The notes below the pieces were generated by a model, which was not told where the DNA came from, ran no database searches, and was given only the letters and a program-made list of their open reading frames with translations. The position numbers were made by a program, and so were the translations under genes. A stretch of DNA of 64,000 nucleotides, taken from positions 1 to 64,000 of the forward strand of contig JBAXWR010000004.1 of assembly GCA_037128295.1 (NCBI GenBank), in the 5' to 3' direction. The stretch is from JAAFHB01 sp037128295. Lineage in GTDB: Bacteria > Bacteroidota > Bacteroidia > Bacteroidales > Prolixibacteraceae. Shown here piece by piece: positions 9,301 through 17,841 of this stretch; the stretch's first letter is position 1; every line of letters starts with the position of its first letter.

Positions 9301-11430
9301 TTAACCGAGTGTCAATACAATGCTTTGACCACGTTGTATTTTAGCCCCTGATTTTATCGATTGTGATTTTACTTTTCCCCGGCCTTTGACCGAAACCCTC
9401 ATTCCATTGGTTTCGAGCAGGTAAACTGCATCTGTAGCTCCCATCCCTTTAACATTGGGTACGATACCTTTTTGGACTTCCCTGTTGTTGAGTTCCAGAC
9501 CATCTTCATCAGGTTTTGCTTCGACCCAATCGGATTTTGTAAAGGCAAATCCGTTAAGGATATCCAACTCGTCCAAAACATTGGCGATATCTTTTTTTCT
9601 TCCGGCTGCAATTCCGGGGATATCATTCTCAATTTTGGCCTCCGGCAATTCAATTTCTTCGTTAAGCCCTAATTCATAGGCATATACATAATCAGAGATT
9701 TTTCTAAACACCGGACCTGCTACTGAAGCTCCATAGTAGTCGCCTCCTTTTGGTGCATTGATCACCACGATGCAAGAGTATTTTGGATGATCGGCAGGAA
9801 AATAGCCAGCAAAGGATGACTGATAAATTGCCTTCCCACCATGGTTGTACCCCTCCTTATTGTTGGCAACCAATGCGGTACCTGTCTTTCCTGCAATTTT
9901 ATATGCACTGGTTTCCAAAGCTTTGGCTGTTCCATTGGTCACCACACCTTCGAGCATGGCTTTGGCTTTACGGATTGTTTTGGCAGAACAAATTGACCAG
10001 ATCAATTTCTCTGTACCAACTTTTTCGCGAATTGTCCCATTTTCGGTGATTCCTTTGACGAGCCTCGGTTTCATCATCGTACCTCCGTTGGCCACGGCAT
10101 TGTAAAATGTAAGTGTTTGAAGTGGTGTTACTTTTAAGGCATAACCATACGAAAGTGAAGCCAATGAAACTCCTGACCAGATTTTGTCGCCAGGCCTTGT
10201 AATGTAAGGTTTTGCTTCACCCTGAATACCAACGTTCAGGTTCTCGAGGATACCTAATTTGGTGACCCGGTCAATAAAGTCGTTCGCGTCATCTGAATAG
10301 CTTTGGGTGATCAGTTTGGCCAAACCAATATTCGATGACAATTCAAAGGCATGTTTGGCCGTAATTTTCCCATGGCCACCCTTTTCATAATCACTGTCTT
10401 TGATAATTTTGTCCTTGTATTTCCATGTCCCATTGCCAGTATCAACGACCGTAGAGGTATCTATTTTCCCATCCTCCATGGCCGCCATTAAAGAAACCAG
10501 TTTAAATGTTGATCCCGGCTCGGAACAGCCGGCATTGCCGATTGCATAGTTTTGATATCCTCCGATTAATTGGCCGTTACTATTCCTTCCGAAGTTTGCA
10601 ATTGCCTTAATATCACCTGTTTCTACTTCCATCAGGATTGCCGTGCCATATTCGGCCCTGTATTTTTCCATTTGGAGCCTAAGGGAGTAGGTGACCTGGT
10701 CCTGCATTTTGATGTCAAGTGTTGTAACCACGTTCTTGCCATCGGTGGGGTCGTCTTTGCTGATGACGAACCATCGGCCCGACATATTTTGTTTGACAGC
10801 CACTCCATCTTCACCTTTTAGTTCCTTTTCGAAAGATTGTTCAAGTCCGAAAGCCCCTGCATTTCCTGTGGGGCCCGCCCCCGTTTTTGTTAGTTTTCCC
10901 AAAGTCCTCATGGCCAGGTTACCCGATGGGTAAACCCGTTCATTTTCCTGTTCAGTGATCAACCCACCATTATTTCTGCCCTTTCTGAGGATTGGGAATT
11001 TTCTAACCACCTGTAACTCTGCGTAGGAGACTTTCCGGGGAGTGATCAGATAATAATGTTTCTTTTGAGAAAAAGCTTTATAGAGTTCAGCCCTATAAGT
11101 TGAGGCTGATTTGTCACGTAAAAATCTTGAAAGGCAGAGTGCAAGTGAATCGACATCATGTTTAAACGTTAATGCCAGAGCAGGAACCCCCATGTCCATG
11201 TACAATTCATAATAGGGAATTGAGGTTGCCAAAGGACTTCCATCGGCAGCACAGATGTCGCCTCGCCTTGCTTCGATTGCAAACTCTTTGATTTCCAATT
11301 TTTGGGCTTCCTTGTCCCATCTTGGCATATGTTGCACAATCACCACCCGGACAAGGATATAGATGGTGGTTATAGCTATAAAGATATAAACACCCAAAAA
11401 CCTAAATGATATGTCATTACGTATATCCAT
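9301..11430 (-). CDS. ftsI: Septal penicillin-binding protein (FtsI/PBP3-like transpeptidase) with C-terminal PASTA domain
   Basis: Class B PBP that cross-links septal peptidoglycan. One N-terminal membrane helix (about 10-32), a dimerisation region, then the transpeptidase with its three active-site motifs: STFK (307-310), SSN (365-367) and KTGT (515-518). A single PASTA domain ends the protein (about 652-709), beginning at IVPNVKGMGATDAV. At 709 aa with PASTA this is the usual Bacteroidota form. Two nt after the FtsL-like gene, 10 nt before murE. Confidence 0.95.
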   Translation of the reverse strand: MDIRNDISFRFLGVYIFIAITTIYILVRVVIVQHMPRWDKEAQKLEIKEFAIEARRGDICAADGSPLATSIPYYELYMDMGVPALALTFKHDVDSLALCLSRFLRDKSASTYRAELYKAFSQKKHYYLITPRKVSYAELQVVRKFPILRKGRNNGGLITEQENERVYPSGNLAMRTLGKLTKTGAGPTGNAGAFGLEQSFEKELKGEDGVAVKQNMSGRWFVISKDDPTDGKNVVTTLDIKMQDQVTYSLRLQMEKYRAEYGTAILMEVETGDIKAIANFGRNSNGQLIGGYQNYAIGNAGCSEPGSTFKLVSLMAAMEDGKIDTSTVVDTGNGTWKYKDKIIKDSDYEKGGHGKITAKHAFELSSNIGLAKLITQSYSDDANDFIDRVTKLGILENLNVGIQGEAKPYITRPGDKIWSGVSLASLSYGYALKVTPLQTLTFYNAVANGGTMMKPRLVKGITENGTIREKVGTEKLIWSICSAKTIRKAKAMLEGVVTNGTAKALETSAYKIAGKTGTALVANNKEGYNHGGKAIYQSSFAGYFPADHPKYSCIVVINAPKGGDYYGASVAGPVFRKISDYVYAYELGLNEEIELPEAKIENDIPGIAAGRKKDIANVLDELDILNGFAFTKSDWVEAKPDEDGLELNNREVQKGIVPNVKGMGATDAVYLLETNGMRVSVKGRGKVKSQSIKSGAKIQRGQSIVLTLG

Positions 11431-11432
11431 AT

Positions 11433-11774
11433 TTACTCTTTGTCAACATAGATTTTCCTTGGTGGCTCTTTTGAGATTCCGATGTCAAGGCCACTATTTT
11501 TTACACGTTCGAGAATCACCGAGTGACGGCCGAGCCTCTGTACCTCGGCAGCCACAGCGATTGAATTTGAACGCAATTCGATCAGACTATCTTCCAGTGC
11601 TGTCATTTCGCGGATCACCTTTTCCGATTTATACCTTAATGATATACTGGACAAAGCCATAATGAAGAACATAAGCAAAAGCATCCAATTGTTCCGGAAC
11701 CAGTCACTATCCATGAAGGTTCCATTGAGTAGGCTTTTAAAAGAGAACTTCTTTTTTCGTTTGTTTTCCATCAC
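11433..11774 (-). CDS. FtsL-like small division protein
   Basis: Small bitopic protein of 113 aa: a basic N-terminus, one membrane helix (about 28-46, WMLLLMFFIMALSSISL) and a periplasmic coiled-coil-like helix (about 50-90). Topology, length and position between rsmH and ftsI match FtsL of the FtsQLB complex; primary sequence is poorly conserved, so the call rests mainly on context. Its start overlaps the rsmH stop by 4 bases. Confidence 0.8.
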   Translation of the reverse strand: MMENKRKKKFSFKSLLNGTFMDSDWFRNNWMLLLMFFIMALSSISLRYKSEKVIREMTALEDSLIELRSNSIAVAAEVQRLGRHSVILERVKNSGLDIGISKEPPRKIYVDKE

Positions 11775-12673
11775 TTCCTTTTTTCTGCGATTCTCAACTT
11801 TGCACTCCTGGCCCTGGGGTTTTTGTAAATTTCCTTTTCGTCCGGAATGATAATTTTGCGGTTCACCAACTCAAACGGTGAGTTGCTGTTGCCATAAAAA
11901 TCCTGTTCCAATGCCCCATCAATCCTTCCTGAACGCATAAAATTTTTCACAAGCCTGTCTTCGAGTGAATGGTACGACAGCATGACCAATCTCCCCCCGG
12001 GCTTCAAAAGATCAGTTGTACTTTCAAGAAAATCGCTTAAAACGCCTATTTCATTGTTTACTTCGATCCGCAATGCCTGAAATACCATAGCGAGATATTT
12101 TTTCTCAATCTTCTCAGGTACACAGGGCGCAATTACCTTTAAAAACTGGTTCGTCGTGGTGATCGGCGCTTCTGTTCTGGCTGCTGTGATGGTTGAAACC
12201 AGGTGCCGCCAATTTTTGAGTTCACCATATTCACGGAAAATCTGCCACAACTTTACCTCGCTGTAGGTATTGACAACTTTGGCAGCGTCAAGATCCGACG
12301 ATTGGTTCATGCGCATGTCGAGGTTGCCTTCGAACCTGAACGAGAAGCCACGGTCTGGGACATCGAAATCGTGGGACGAGACTCCCAGATCGGCCAATAT
12401 CCCGTCAACCTGATCAATCTGGTAATAGCGCAAAAAATTGCGGATGAATTTAAAATTGTGCCGCACAAATGTCAAGCGATCATCAACGATCACATTTTCA
12501 GTAGCATCAATATCCTGATCGAAAGCAATCAACCGGCCACCTTCGAGTTTTTCAAGGATTTTTGCCGAATGCCCCCCTCCACCATAGGTCACATCAACGT
12601 AAACCCCGTTGGGCTGAATGTTCAACCCTTCAATACTCTCTTCGAGTAAAACCGGTATGTGATATTCGTTCAT
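11771..12673 (-). CDS. rsmH: 16S rRNA (cytosine1402-N4)-methyltransferase RsmH (MraW)
   Basis: SAM-dependent methyltransferase acting on C1402 of 16S rRNA. The SAM loop VDVTYGGGGHSAKIL follows the N-terminal HIPVLLEE segment, and DLGVSSHDFD, DRGFSFR and MLSYHSLEDRLVK are characteristic RsmH blocks. 300 aa is the standard length. Follows mraZ by 37 nt; translationally coupled to the FtsL-like gene. Confidence 0.97.
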   Translation of the reverse strand: MNEYHIPVLLEESIEGLNIQPNGVYVDVTYGGGGHSAKILEKLEGGRLIAFDQDIDATENVIVDDRLTFVRHNFKFIRNFLRYYQIDQVDGILADLGVSSHDFDVPDRGFSFRFEGNLDMRMNQSSDLDAAKVVNTYSEVKLWQIFREYGELKNWRHLVSTITAARTEAPITTTNQFLKVIAPCVPEKIEKKYLAMVFQALRIEVNNEIGVLSDFLESTTDLLKPGGRLVMLSYHSLEDRLVKNFMRSGRIDGALEQDFYGNSNSPFELVNRKIIIPDEKEIYKNPRARSAKLRIAEKRK

Positions 12674-12710
12674 GTGGTCTTAGATTCTATCGTGATTATT
12701 GTAAAGCAAA

Positions 12711-13154
12711 TTATCCGATCAATTCAGAGTACATATTCTTATATGCCTCATCATCAAGCAACCATGCTTTATGAATGGCAGGATCCCAAAGTCTGATTTT
12801 TTTACCCTGACCTGTAAATAAAGCATCTTTGGTTATGCCGGCATAAGCCAGCATTTCGTCAGGAATATTCAACCTTCCGTTTTCAGCCATCGGCACCTGA
12901 TGGATTTCTTCATAATACCGATCGATGAACTTGCGTTGAATCGGATCTTTCCGGTCGATCCTACCATCCAATTCTTTTGAATGTTCCTCCCAAGAAGCAC
13001 GTGGGTAAATGTTCAGACAACGGTTCTGTAGGTCTTTTTCGATCGCAAACACCGGCTCAACAGCATCACCAAGCTCCTTTTTGTAGGAGGCTGGTAAAAC
13101 TACGCGGCCTTTACCGTCAACAGTTACAGGATATTTGCTCGAAAATATAGCCAT
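12711..13154 (-). CDS. mraZ: Division/cell-wall cluster regulator MraZ
   Basis: DNA-binding protein with two SpoVT-AbrB-type repeats: VTVDGKGRVVLPASYKKEL near the N-terminus and MAENGRLNIPDEMLAYAG in the second half. In known cases MraZ represses its own cluster. An upstream ATG at 13220 would add 22 residues (MSPIVML...), but the family begins at MAIFSSKYPV, so the ATG at 13154 (147 aa) is preferred. First gene of the minus-strand cluster. Confidence 0.93.
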   Translation of the reverse strand: MAIFSSKYPVTVDGKGRVVLPASYKKELGDAVEPVFAIEKDLQNRCLNIYPRASWEEHSKELDGRIDRKDPIQRKFIDRYYEEIHQVPMAENGRLNIPDEMLAYAGITKDALFTGQGKKIRLWDPAIHKAWLLDDEAYKNMYSELIG

Positions 13155-13177
13155 CTGAAATTTACTTCTCAATCGAA

Positions 13178-13230
13178 GTGTAAAAATATAAATATTACAC
13201 AACATGACAATAGGTGACATTCTATTACAC
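13178..13230 (-). promoter_or_regulatory. mraZ upstream region with repeated GTGTAATA motif
   Basis: On the minus strand GTGTAATA occurs twice, 30 bp apart (13230-13223 and 13200-13193). The nearer copy also forms an inverted repeat, GTGTAA-N11-TTACAC (13178-13200). A weak -7-like TAATTTG lies just upstream (about 13231-13237). These could be regulatory sites, possibly for MraZ, whose known sites are short direct repeats, but the motif differs from the published TGGGN-type repeats, so the assignment is tentative. Confidence 0.25.
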
Positions 13231-13308
13231 CAAATTATTTGAAAGAAAATTTTAACATTCTTATCAACCAGAAAGTTAAAAATGTTAATAACTCAAAATA
13301 GCTGTTGA

Positions 13309-13316
13309 TATCTTTG
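13309..13316 (+). promoter_or_regulatory. Candidate -7 promoter box for the glsA-like gene
   Basis: TATCTTTG matches the Bacteroidota -7 consensus TAnnTTTG exactly and lies in the divergent region before the gene at 13456. It would give a leader of about 130 nt. No convincing -33 element was found. Confidence 0.35.
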
Positions 13317-13455
13317 TCGAAGAAGGTTTTGAAATCCTTATAAAGTCCAATCAGGCCAATGGAAGTCGAAAAAAAATAGTTTCGTTTTGTTTTCATAATT
13401 CGAATACCGACTGTTTTTTATTTTACTTTGGGACGGAAAATAAATTTTCGCAAAA

Positions 13456-14292
13456 ATGGAAAACGAAAGGATTGTCTCTCTTATAAAACCTATTGATTTA
13501 AAGGAACTTGTATTGGAAAAAAATCCAAAACTTGCAGCCCGGATACCTGGGTTTGTTTATGGCCTTTTGAACAGGTTGCTCCATATCAGGGAGGTGAACG
13601 AGATCATCCGAAAGTATGGCCATCTGAAAGGGGTTCCATTTATTGAAGCAGTTTTGCAATACTTTGAGGTGAAGGTGGAGCATTATGGGGATGAAAATTT
13701 TCCTTCTACCGGAAGGTTTATTTTTGCCTCAAATCATCCATTGGGTGGTTTTGACGGACTGATGCTGATCAAAGTAGTTAGTGACCGCATGGGAAAATCG
13801 TTGTTTCTTGTCCGGGACGAACTGACCAAAATTCCCACGCTGACCGATTTGTTTATCCCAATCAATAAATTTGGGGATCAACGCCGCTCGGCAAGTCTAA
13901 TCAATGAGGCATACAATTCGGAAAGCCAAATCCTCATATTCCCTTCAGGGTTGGCTTCCCGAAAAATTAAAGGGAAGATCACCGATTTGGTATGGCAGAA
14001 GCATTTTATCCAGAAATCGGTTGAGCATCGAAGGGATGTTGTGCCGGTTTATATCAGCGGAAGAAATTCATGGTTTTTTTATTGGCTGGCCAATTTTCGT
14101 AAATTGATAGGTATTAAGTTAAATATTGAAATGTTCCTTTTGCCTGATGAATTGTTCAAAAACAGGGGCAAGACCTTTGTGATCAATTTTGGGATACCAT
14201 TGTCATGGAACAGTTTCGATCGCACCAGGACACAGACGGAATGGGCAGAAGAGGTGAAAAAGGTTGTTTACGCATTAGCGAGTCAACCATAG
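13456..14292 (+). CDS. PlsC-family O-acyltransferase, GlsA/OlsA-like (aminolipid synthesis)
   Basis: Likely acylates the 3-hydroxyl of an N-acyl amino acid, or less probably lysophosphatidate. The acyltransferase motif SNHPLGGFDG lies around residues 92-101; the His to Asp spacing is one longer than in classic NHxxxxD PlsC, as I recall for the OlsA/hemolysin-like branch. A second block, LIFPSGLASR, follows at about residue 155. It is followed on the same strand by an OlsB/GlsB-type N-acyltransferase, and such pairs make ornithine or glycine lipids (glsA/glsB in Bacteroides thetaiotaomicron). 278 aa. The choice of glycine as head group is inference. Confidence 0.7.
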   Translation: MENERIVSLIKPIDLKELVLEKNPKLAARIPGFVYGLLNRLLHIREVNEIIRKYGHLKGVPFIEAVLQYFEVKVEHYGDENFPSTGRFIFASNHPLGGFDGLMLIKVVSDRMGKSLFLVRDELTKIPTLTDLFIPINKFGDQRRSASLINEAYNSESQILIFPSGLASRKIKGKITDLVWQKHFIQKSVEHRRDVVPVYISGRNSWFFYWLANFRKLIGIKLNIEMFLLPDELFKNRGKTFVINFGIPLSWNSFDRTRTQTEWAEEVKKVVYALASQP

Positions 14293-14334
14293 GATTATTT
14301 TTATTTTCATCTTCTTCACAGGATCGAATGTAGC

Positions 14335-14553
14335 GGCTGGCAACTGGCAGCTGGCAGCACCTTCAATTGGGTTTTGTTTCTGATAAAAAAAATCTCTATT
14401 AATATCGATATTACAAATTCCGGATATTTGATAAGCTACTGTATAACAACAGATTATTAATCCAGACAACGGCAAACCGCCAGTTGCCAGTCCCTAAGGA
14501 CCAACAGCCAGTATTACCCGGAAAGAGTCCCAGTTGCCAGTTGCCAGCAGCCA
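14335..14553. repeat. CTGGCAR heptamer clusters in inverted orientation
   Basis: Most of the 349-nt gap between the two acyltransferase genes. Left cluster: CTGGCAA, CTGGCAG, CTGGCAG in 7-bp register (14337-14357). Right clusters on the opposite strand: CCAGTTG, CCAGTCC (14480-14493) and CCAGTTG, CCAGTTG, CCAGCAG (14530-14550). The outer arms 14336-14354 and 14530-14548 are inverted copies with 18 of 19 bases matching, so a long-loop hairpin is possible. A 14-bp perfect palindrome (14400-14413) lies between. No gene is visible here. Confidence 0.7.
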
Positions 14554-14608
14554 TATGCCCTTCGGATAAATAAATTCCAGCCTATTCCACATAGAGATTA
14601 AAAAATGT

Positions 14609-14616
14609 TATTTTTG
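14609..14616 (+). promoter_or_regulatory. Candidate -7 promoter box for the glsB-like gene
   Basis: TATTTTTG matches TAnnTTTG and ends 25 nt before the ATG at 14642, which suggests that the N-acyltransferase has its own start site rather than depending on read-through from the gene 349 nt upstream. Confidence 0.4.
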
Positions 14617-14641
14617 AAGCCACAATTCAAGAGTTTGAAAA

Positions 14642-15613
14642 ATGAAGGAAATTATTCCTCCCGTGGCAAGGGAGCTACTCGAAGCAGAGTTGACTGCAGA
14701 CAAATTCCAACGGAAAACAAACAAAGCCGATAACGAGATTTACATTCTTTCGCACCACGATTCTCCAAATCTGATGCGGGAAATCGGGCGTTTACGTGAG
14801 TTGACTTTTCGCTCGGCCGGTGGTGGTATTGGCGAAGAAGTCGATATAGACAAATATGATACATCAGAAGAACATTATTATAATCAATTGATTGTCTGGG
14901 ATCCAAGTCGCCGCGAAATATTGGGTGGTTACCGATATATTCATTGTGCAGGTGTTCCACGCGATGAAACCGGTGAAGTTCCATTGGCAACATCCCATCT
15001 TTTTCATTTTTCGGACGAGTTTATCGACGATTATCTTCCTTATGTGATTGAGTTGGGCCGTTCGTTTGTACAACCCGATTATCAGTCAAGTAAAGCAGGG
15101 GCCAAAGCTCTTTTTGCATTAGACAATCTTTGGGACGGACTAGGTGCCCTTGTGATCGACCATCCGGATATCAAATATTACTTTGGGAAAGTGACGATGT
15201 ACCCGCAATACAATCAGCATGCCCGAAACCTGATCCTCTATTTTTTTGAAAAATACTTTCCCGATCCTGACAAGTTGGTCAGACCAAAGATACCTATGCC
15301 CTATTCGGCCGATTTTGCCTATCTTGAAGAACTGTTTTCAGGAAAAGGCTACGATGAAGCTTATAAAATCCTTTCGGCAGAAGTGCGGAAATATGGCGAG
15401 AACATCCCTCCATTGATCAATGCCTATATGACCCTCACCCCTTCTATGAAAACTTTTGGGACTGTGATCAGCGATGAGTTTGGGGATGTGGAAGAGACAG
15501 GTATCCTTTTGAGCATTGACGATATGTACGATACTAAAATCGACAGGCACATTTCGACCTATCTCGAAGAACTTGCTGATAAACAGGAAGATCCAAAGGT
15601 GAGGTTTCAGTAA
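14642..15613 (+). CDS. OlsB/GlsB-like N-acyltransferase (GNAT-type, hemolysin-like family)
   Basis: Likely transfers a 3-hydroxyacyl chain from acyl carrier protein to the amino group of an amino acid, the first step in ornithine/glycine lipids. Shows the OlsB-like blocks LRELTFRSAGGGIGEEVDID (about 55-75), LGGYRYIHC and YVIELGRSFVQPDYQ. At 323 aa it carries an extended C-terminal part, as in Bacteroidota members. Together with the upstream PlsC-like gene it is the pair described as glsB/glsA in Bacteroides. The product would be a phosphate-free membrane lipid, fitting the phosphate theme of the following genes. Confidence 0.75.
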   Translation: MKEIIPPVARELLEAELTADKFQRKTNKADNEIYILSHHDSPNLMREIGRLRELTFRSAGGGIGEEVDIDKYDTSEEHYYNQLIVWDPSRREILGGYRYIHCAGVPRDETGEVPLATSHLFHFSDEFIDDYLPYVIELGRSFVQPDYQSSKAGAKALFALDNLWDGLGALVIDHPDIKYYFGKVTMYPQYNQHARNLILYFFEKYFPDPDKLVRPKIPMPYSADFAYLEELFSGKGYDEAYKILSAEVRKYGENIPPLINAYMTLTPSMKTFGTVISDEFGDVEETGILLSIDDMYDTKIDRHISTYLEELADKQEDPKVRFQ

Positions 15614-15678
15614 TATGGGGATTATAGCTTCTTAAGAGGAGACTGCGTGTTATTTAAGAACTTGAGATAATAAAAAAC

Positions 15679-15705
15679 GGCAGCTGGCAACTGGTGGCTG
15701 GCTCG
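15679..15705 (+). repeat. CTGGCAR heptamer cluster
   Basis: CTGGCAA, CTGGTGG, CTGGCTC in 7-bp register at 15684-15704, preceded by GGCAG, about 70 nt after the stop of the glsB-like gene. Same element family as at 14335-14553; the glsB-like gene is thus flanked by oppositely oriented clusters. Confidence 0.65.
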
Positions 15706-15795
15706 TACTAAAGGTTGTTTGGAGTTATAAAGCAGGATACTGTTTTTTTTATTACCTTATCACTAATTGCCAGTTTAAACCTTAATCAATGAATC

Positions 15796-16806
15796 TCAAA
15801 TGTTCTTTTGCATTCCCGTTTTTAAATTACTTGCAAATAACATTCCAATTATCTTTTGTGTTTGATCGGGGTAATCGACTTCAACCTTCTGGTCCGATTC
15901 AAGCCATTGGCCAATTTTGCCGAAATGTTTTTCCTTCAGGCTCTTAATGACGGGAACACCCATCAATTCGAGAGCAGCGGCATTGCATTTTTGCTCATAT
16001 TGTCCTTTCATAGGAACAACCATCAACTTCTTTTTTAAATAAAGTGCTTCTGCCGGAGTTTCAAATCCAGCTCCGCACAAAACCCCATTCGAACCTGCCA
16101 TATCTGCTACAAACTCATCATTTGTAATCGGGAAAACCGAGATATTTGCCAAAAAATAGGGTTTCTTTGCATGTTTTGAAAAAATATGCCACCTGATGTT
16201 TCCAAAATGCGAGAGCTTTTCAACAAGCCTTTGGTCATCGTATGCTGGCAGGTAAACCGTATAATAATCAAGTTCTTCAATCCCAATTTCCCTGACCTGT
16301 TTTCGAATAACCGGAGTAAAAATGAACTCGTCATAGGGCTGAAAATGAAATCCAAAGTGGGCATTTGCCGGTGCATAATTCCGGATGACAAAACGACCAA
16401 AATAATCTTTTTTAAGTGGCATGGGAACTTTAGCGCTTAACAATGATCCCTGATGACTTAAACTGATACAAGGAACGCCCTTGCTTCGGCAAGCCCAGGC
16501 AGAAATTGGTTCAAAATCATTGATTACCAGATCATAGTCCTCCACATTCAATTGATTCATTTCGCGTTTCATATTTGGAAGGCTTGCATTGACCGTTGTG
16601 CTCCAAAGGTCGATTCCCCCTTTTTTGCCAAAAGTAAAGCTCAAACCCTTAAACTTAAATTTTACCGGGACACTAAGTTCAACATCGCACTGCGTCCCAC
16701 TGATCAGAATATCATAATCACAATATTGGCCAAGAGTGGGTATGATTTCCCTAGCGCGGCTGATATGGCCGTTGCCCGTTCCCTGTATTGCATAGAGTAC
16801 CTTCAT
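15796..16806 (-). CDS. MurG/MGDG-synthase-like glycosyltransferase, possibly making glycolipid from diacylglycerol
   Basis: GT-B-fold glycosyltransferase of 336 aa. The N-terminal loop is YAIQGTGNGHISRA (about 5-18); the C-terminal donor-site segment reads SNGVLCGAGFETPAEALYLKKK and is followed by PMKGQYEQKCNA, a layout shared with the Glyco_trans_1_3-type family. It starts 15 nt after the metallophosphoesterase gene in the same direction. In rhizobia and marine bacteria a phospholipase-C-type metallophosphoesterase (PlcP) is paired with a glycosyltransferase (Agt) that glycosylates the released diacylglycerol during phosphate starvation. This gene occupies the Agt position, though it seems to belong to another GT family than rhizobial Agt. 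The substrate is inferred. Confidence 0.6.
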   Translation of the reverse strand: MKVLYAIQGTGNGHISRAREIIPTLGQYCDYDILISGTQCDVELSVPVKFKFKGLSFTFGKKGGIDLWSTTVNASLPNMKREMNQLNVEDYDLVINDFEPISAWACRSKGVPCISLSHQGSLLSAKVPMPLKKDYFGRFVIRNYAPANAHFGFHFQPYDEFIFTPVIRKQVREIGIEELDYYTVYLPAYDDQRLVEKLSHFGNIRWHIFSKHAKKPYFLANISVFPITNDEFVADMAGSNGVLCGAGFETPAEALYLKKKLMVVPMKGQYEQKCNAAALELMGVPVIKSLKEKHFGKIGQWLESDQKVEVDYPDQTQKIIGMLFASNLKTGMQKNI

Positions 16807-16821
16807 TTATAAAAAATTGTA

Positions 16822-17673
16822 TTAGTTGCTGAATTCCATCAACATATTTTTAAACAAGTCCTTCACTCCCACATCGACCAATTTCTCAAAATCGGCAACC
16901 ACAATACCTGGTTCTTCGATAAAATCGGTCCTGTAATTGAAAATCCCCCATTTACCTTCGTTGTATTCGAGGGCTGTCAGGTTTTCGATCCAGTCGCCCG
17001 AATTAAGATAGTTGACCGAGAAGTTTTCTATTCGTATTTTTCGCATTTCTGGTTTGTGGATATGACCACATACAACCGTATCGACTCCTTTTCTTGCTGC
17101 AACATTGGCAACAGTTTCTTCAAAAGCATTGATAAATTTAACCGCACTTTTTACAGATTCCTTGATCTTCTTGGAGAAGGAAACAGGTTTCAACTTTAAA
17201 TCCAAAAACCGAAAAGTCCAATTGATCATCGTGTTCAAACCAACAAGGAAGTCGTATCCGATGGCTCCCAGTTTTGACAGCCATTTTGAATATTGCATCA
17301 CAACATCGAACACATCGCCATGAAAGAACCAGGTTGTTTGACCGTCGAGCTCAAGTTTCAAATCATTGATGATCCTTAACCGGCCAACTTTCATCCCCGT
17401 GAAACGTCGCAACATTTCATCATGGTTTCCGGTGATGTAATAGACCGTACAACGTTCAGAAGCTAGACCCATCAGGTGTTTGACCACTTTAAGATGCGAT
17501 TTTGGGAAATAGCGCTTCTTAAACTGCCAGATGTCTATAATATCCCCGTTCAGGATCAGAATTTTTGGTTTGATGCTTTTCAGGTACTTTAGTAATTCAA
17601 CAGCCTGGCAACCAGATGTGCCCAGATGTACATCGGAAATTACCACTACTTCAACATTTCGTTTATTGTCCAT
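16822..17673 (-). CDS. LpxH/PlcP-like metallophosphoesterase
   Basis: Calcineurin-type phosphoesterase with all metal motifs: ISDVHLG, LNGDIIDIW, ITGNHDE, FHGDVFD and CGHIHKPE. Usually annotated as UDP-2,3-diacylglucosamine diphosphatase, but PlcP, which removes phospholipid head groups under phosphate starvation, belongs to the same superfamily branch. Two points favour the PlcP reading: an 11-bp Pho-box-like array lies directly upstream (17715-17753), and the next gene in the operon is a glycosyltransferase. Start set at ATG 17673 (283 aa); an in-frame TTG at 17700 would add nine residues but falls in the predicted -7 region. LpxH remains an alternative. Confidence 0.65.
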   Translation of the reverse strand: MDNKRNVEVVVISDVHLGTSGCQAVELLKYLKSIKPKILILNGDIIDIWQFKKRYFPKSHLKVVKHLMGLASERCTVYYITGNHDEMLRRFTGMKVGRLRIINDLKLELDGQTTWFFHGDVFDVVMQYSKWLSKLGAIGYDFLVGLNTMINWTFRFLDLKLKPVSFSKKIKESVKSAVKFINAFEETVANVAARKGVDTVVCGHIHKPEMRKIRIENFSVNYLNSGDWIENLTALEYNEGKWGIFNYRTDFIEEPGIVVADFEKLVDVGVKDLFKNMLMEFSN

Positions 17674-17696
17674 TTTCAGTATGAATTTTAATTCAA

Positions 17697-17753
17697 CCAA
17701 TAAACGGCCAACCAGTTACTGAACGGTTACAAAACAATGAATTTGTGGTTACT
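17697..17753 (-). promoter_or_regulatory. Pho-box-like array and -7 box for the PlcP-like operon
   Basis: Read on the minus strand, hexamers AGTAAC, ATTCAT, TGTAAC and AGTAAC begin exactly 11 bp apart (17753, 17742, 17731, 17720). After the last hexamer come 10 nt and then TTTATTGG (17704-17697), an imperfect TAnnTTTG box, giving a leader of about 20 nt to the ATG at 17673. Period and spacing are identical to those of the arrays at 17780, 32239 and 36790. The similarity to the enterobacterial Pho box (TGTCA, 11-bp period) is the basis for the name. Confidence 0.55.
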
Positions 17754-17779
17754 TTTATAGGCGATTCGCTACAGCAAAA

Positions 17780-17836
17780 TGATACCAAATTGAAACAACT
17801 TGTTAATCAAACTGTAACACTCATGGATTATCTTTG
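17780..17836 (+). promoter_or_regulatory. Pho-box-like array and consensus -7 box for a candidate small RNA
   Basis: Hexamers TGATAC (17780), TGAAAC (17791), GTTAAT (17802) and TGTAAC (17813) begin 11 bp apart. Ten nt after the last one stands TATCTTTG (17829-17836), a perfect TAnnTTTG -7 box. No plus-strand gene follows, but a strong terminator ends at 17951. The array is divergent to, and 27 bp from, the array of the PlcP-like operon. Confidence 0.55.
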
Positions 17837-17841
17837 CTTTT

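Noticed and set aside
13155..13220. 22-residue N-terminal extension of MraZ
   Set aside because: MraZ proteins begin close to the first AbrB strand; the extension overlaps the inverted repeat and GTGTAATA motifs likely to be regulatory.
14335..14553. Heptamer clusters as a CRISPR array
   Set aside because: Units are 7 bp in short tandem runs without regular unique spacers, and no cas genes are present.
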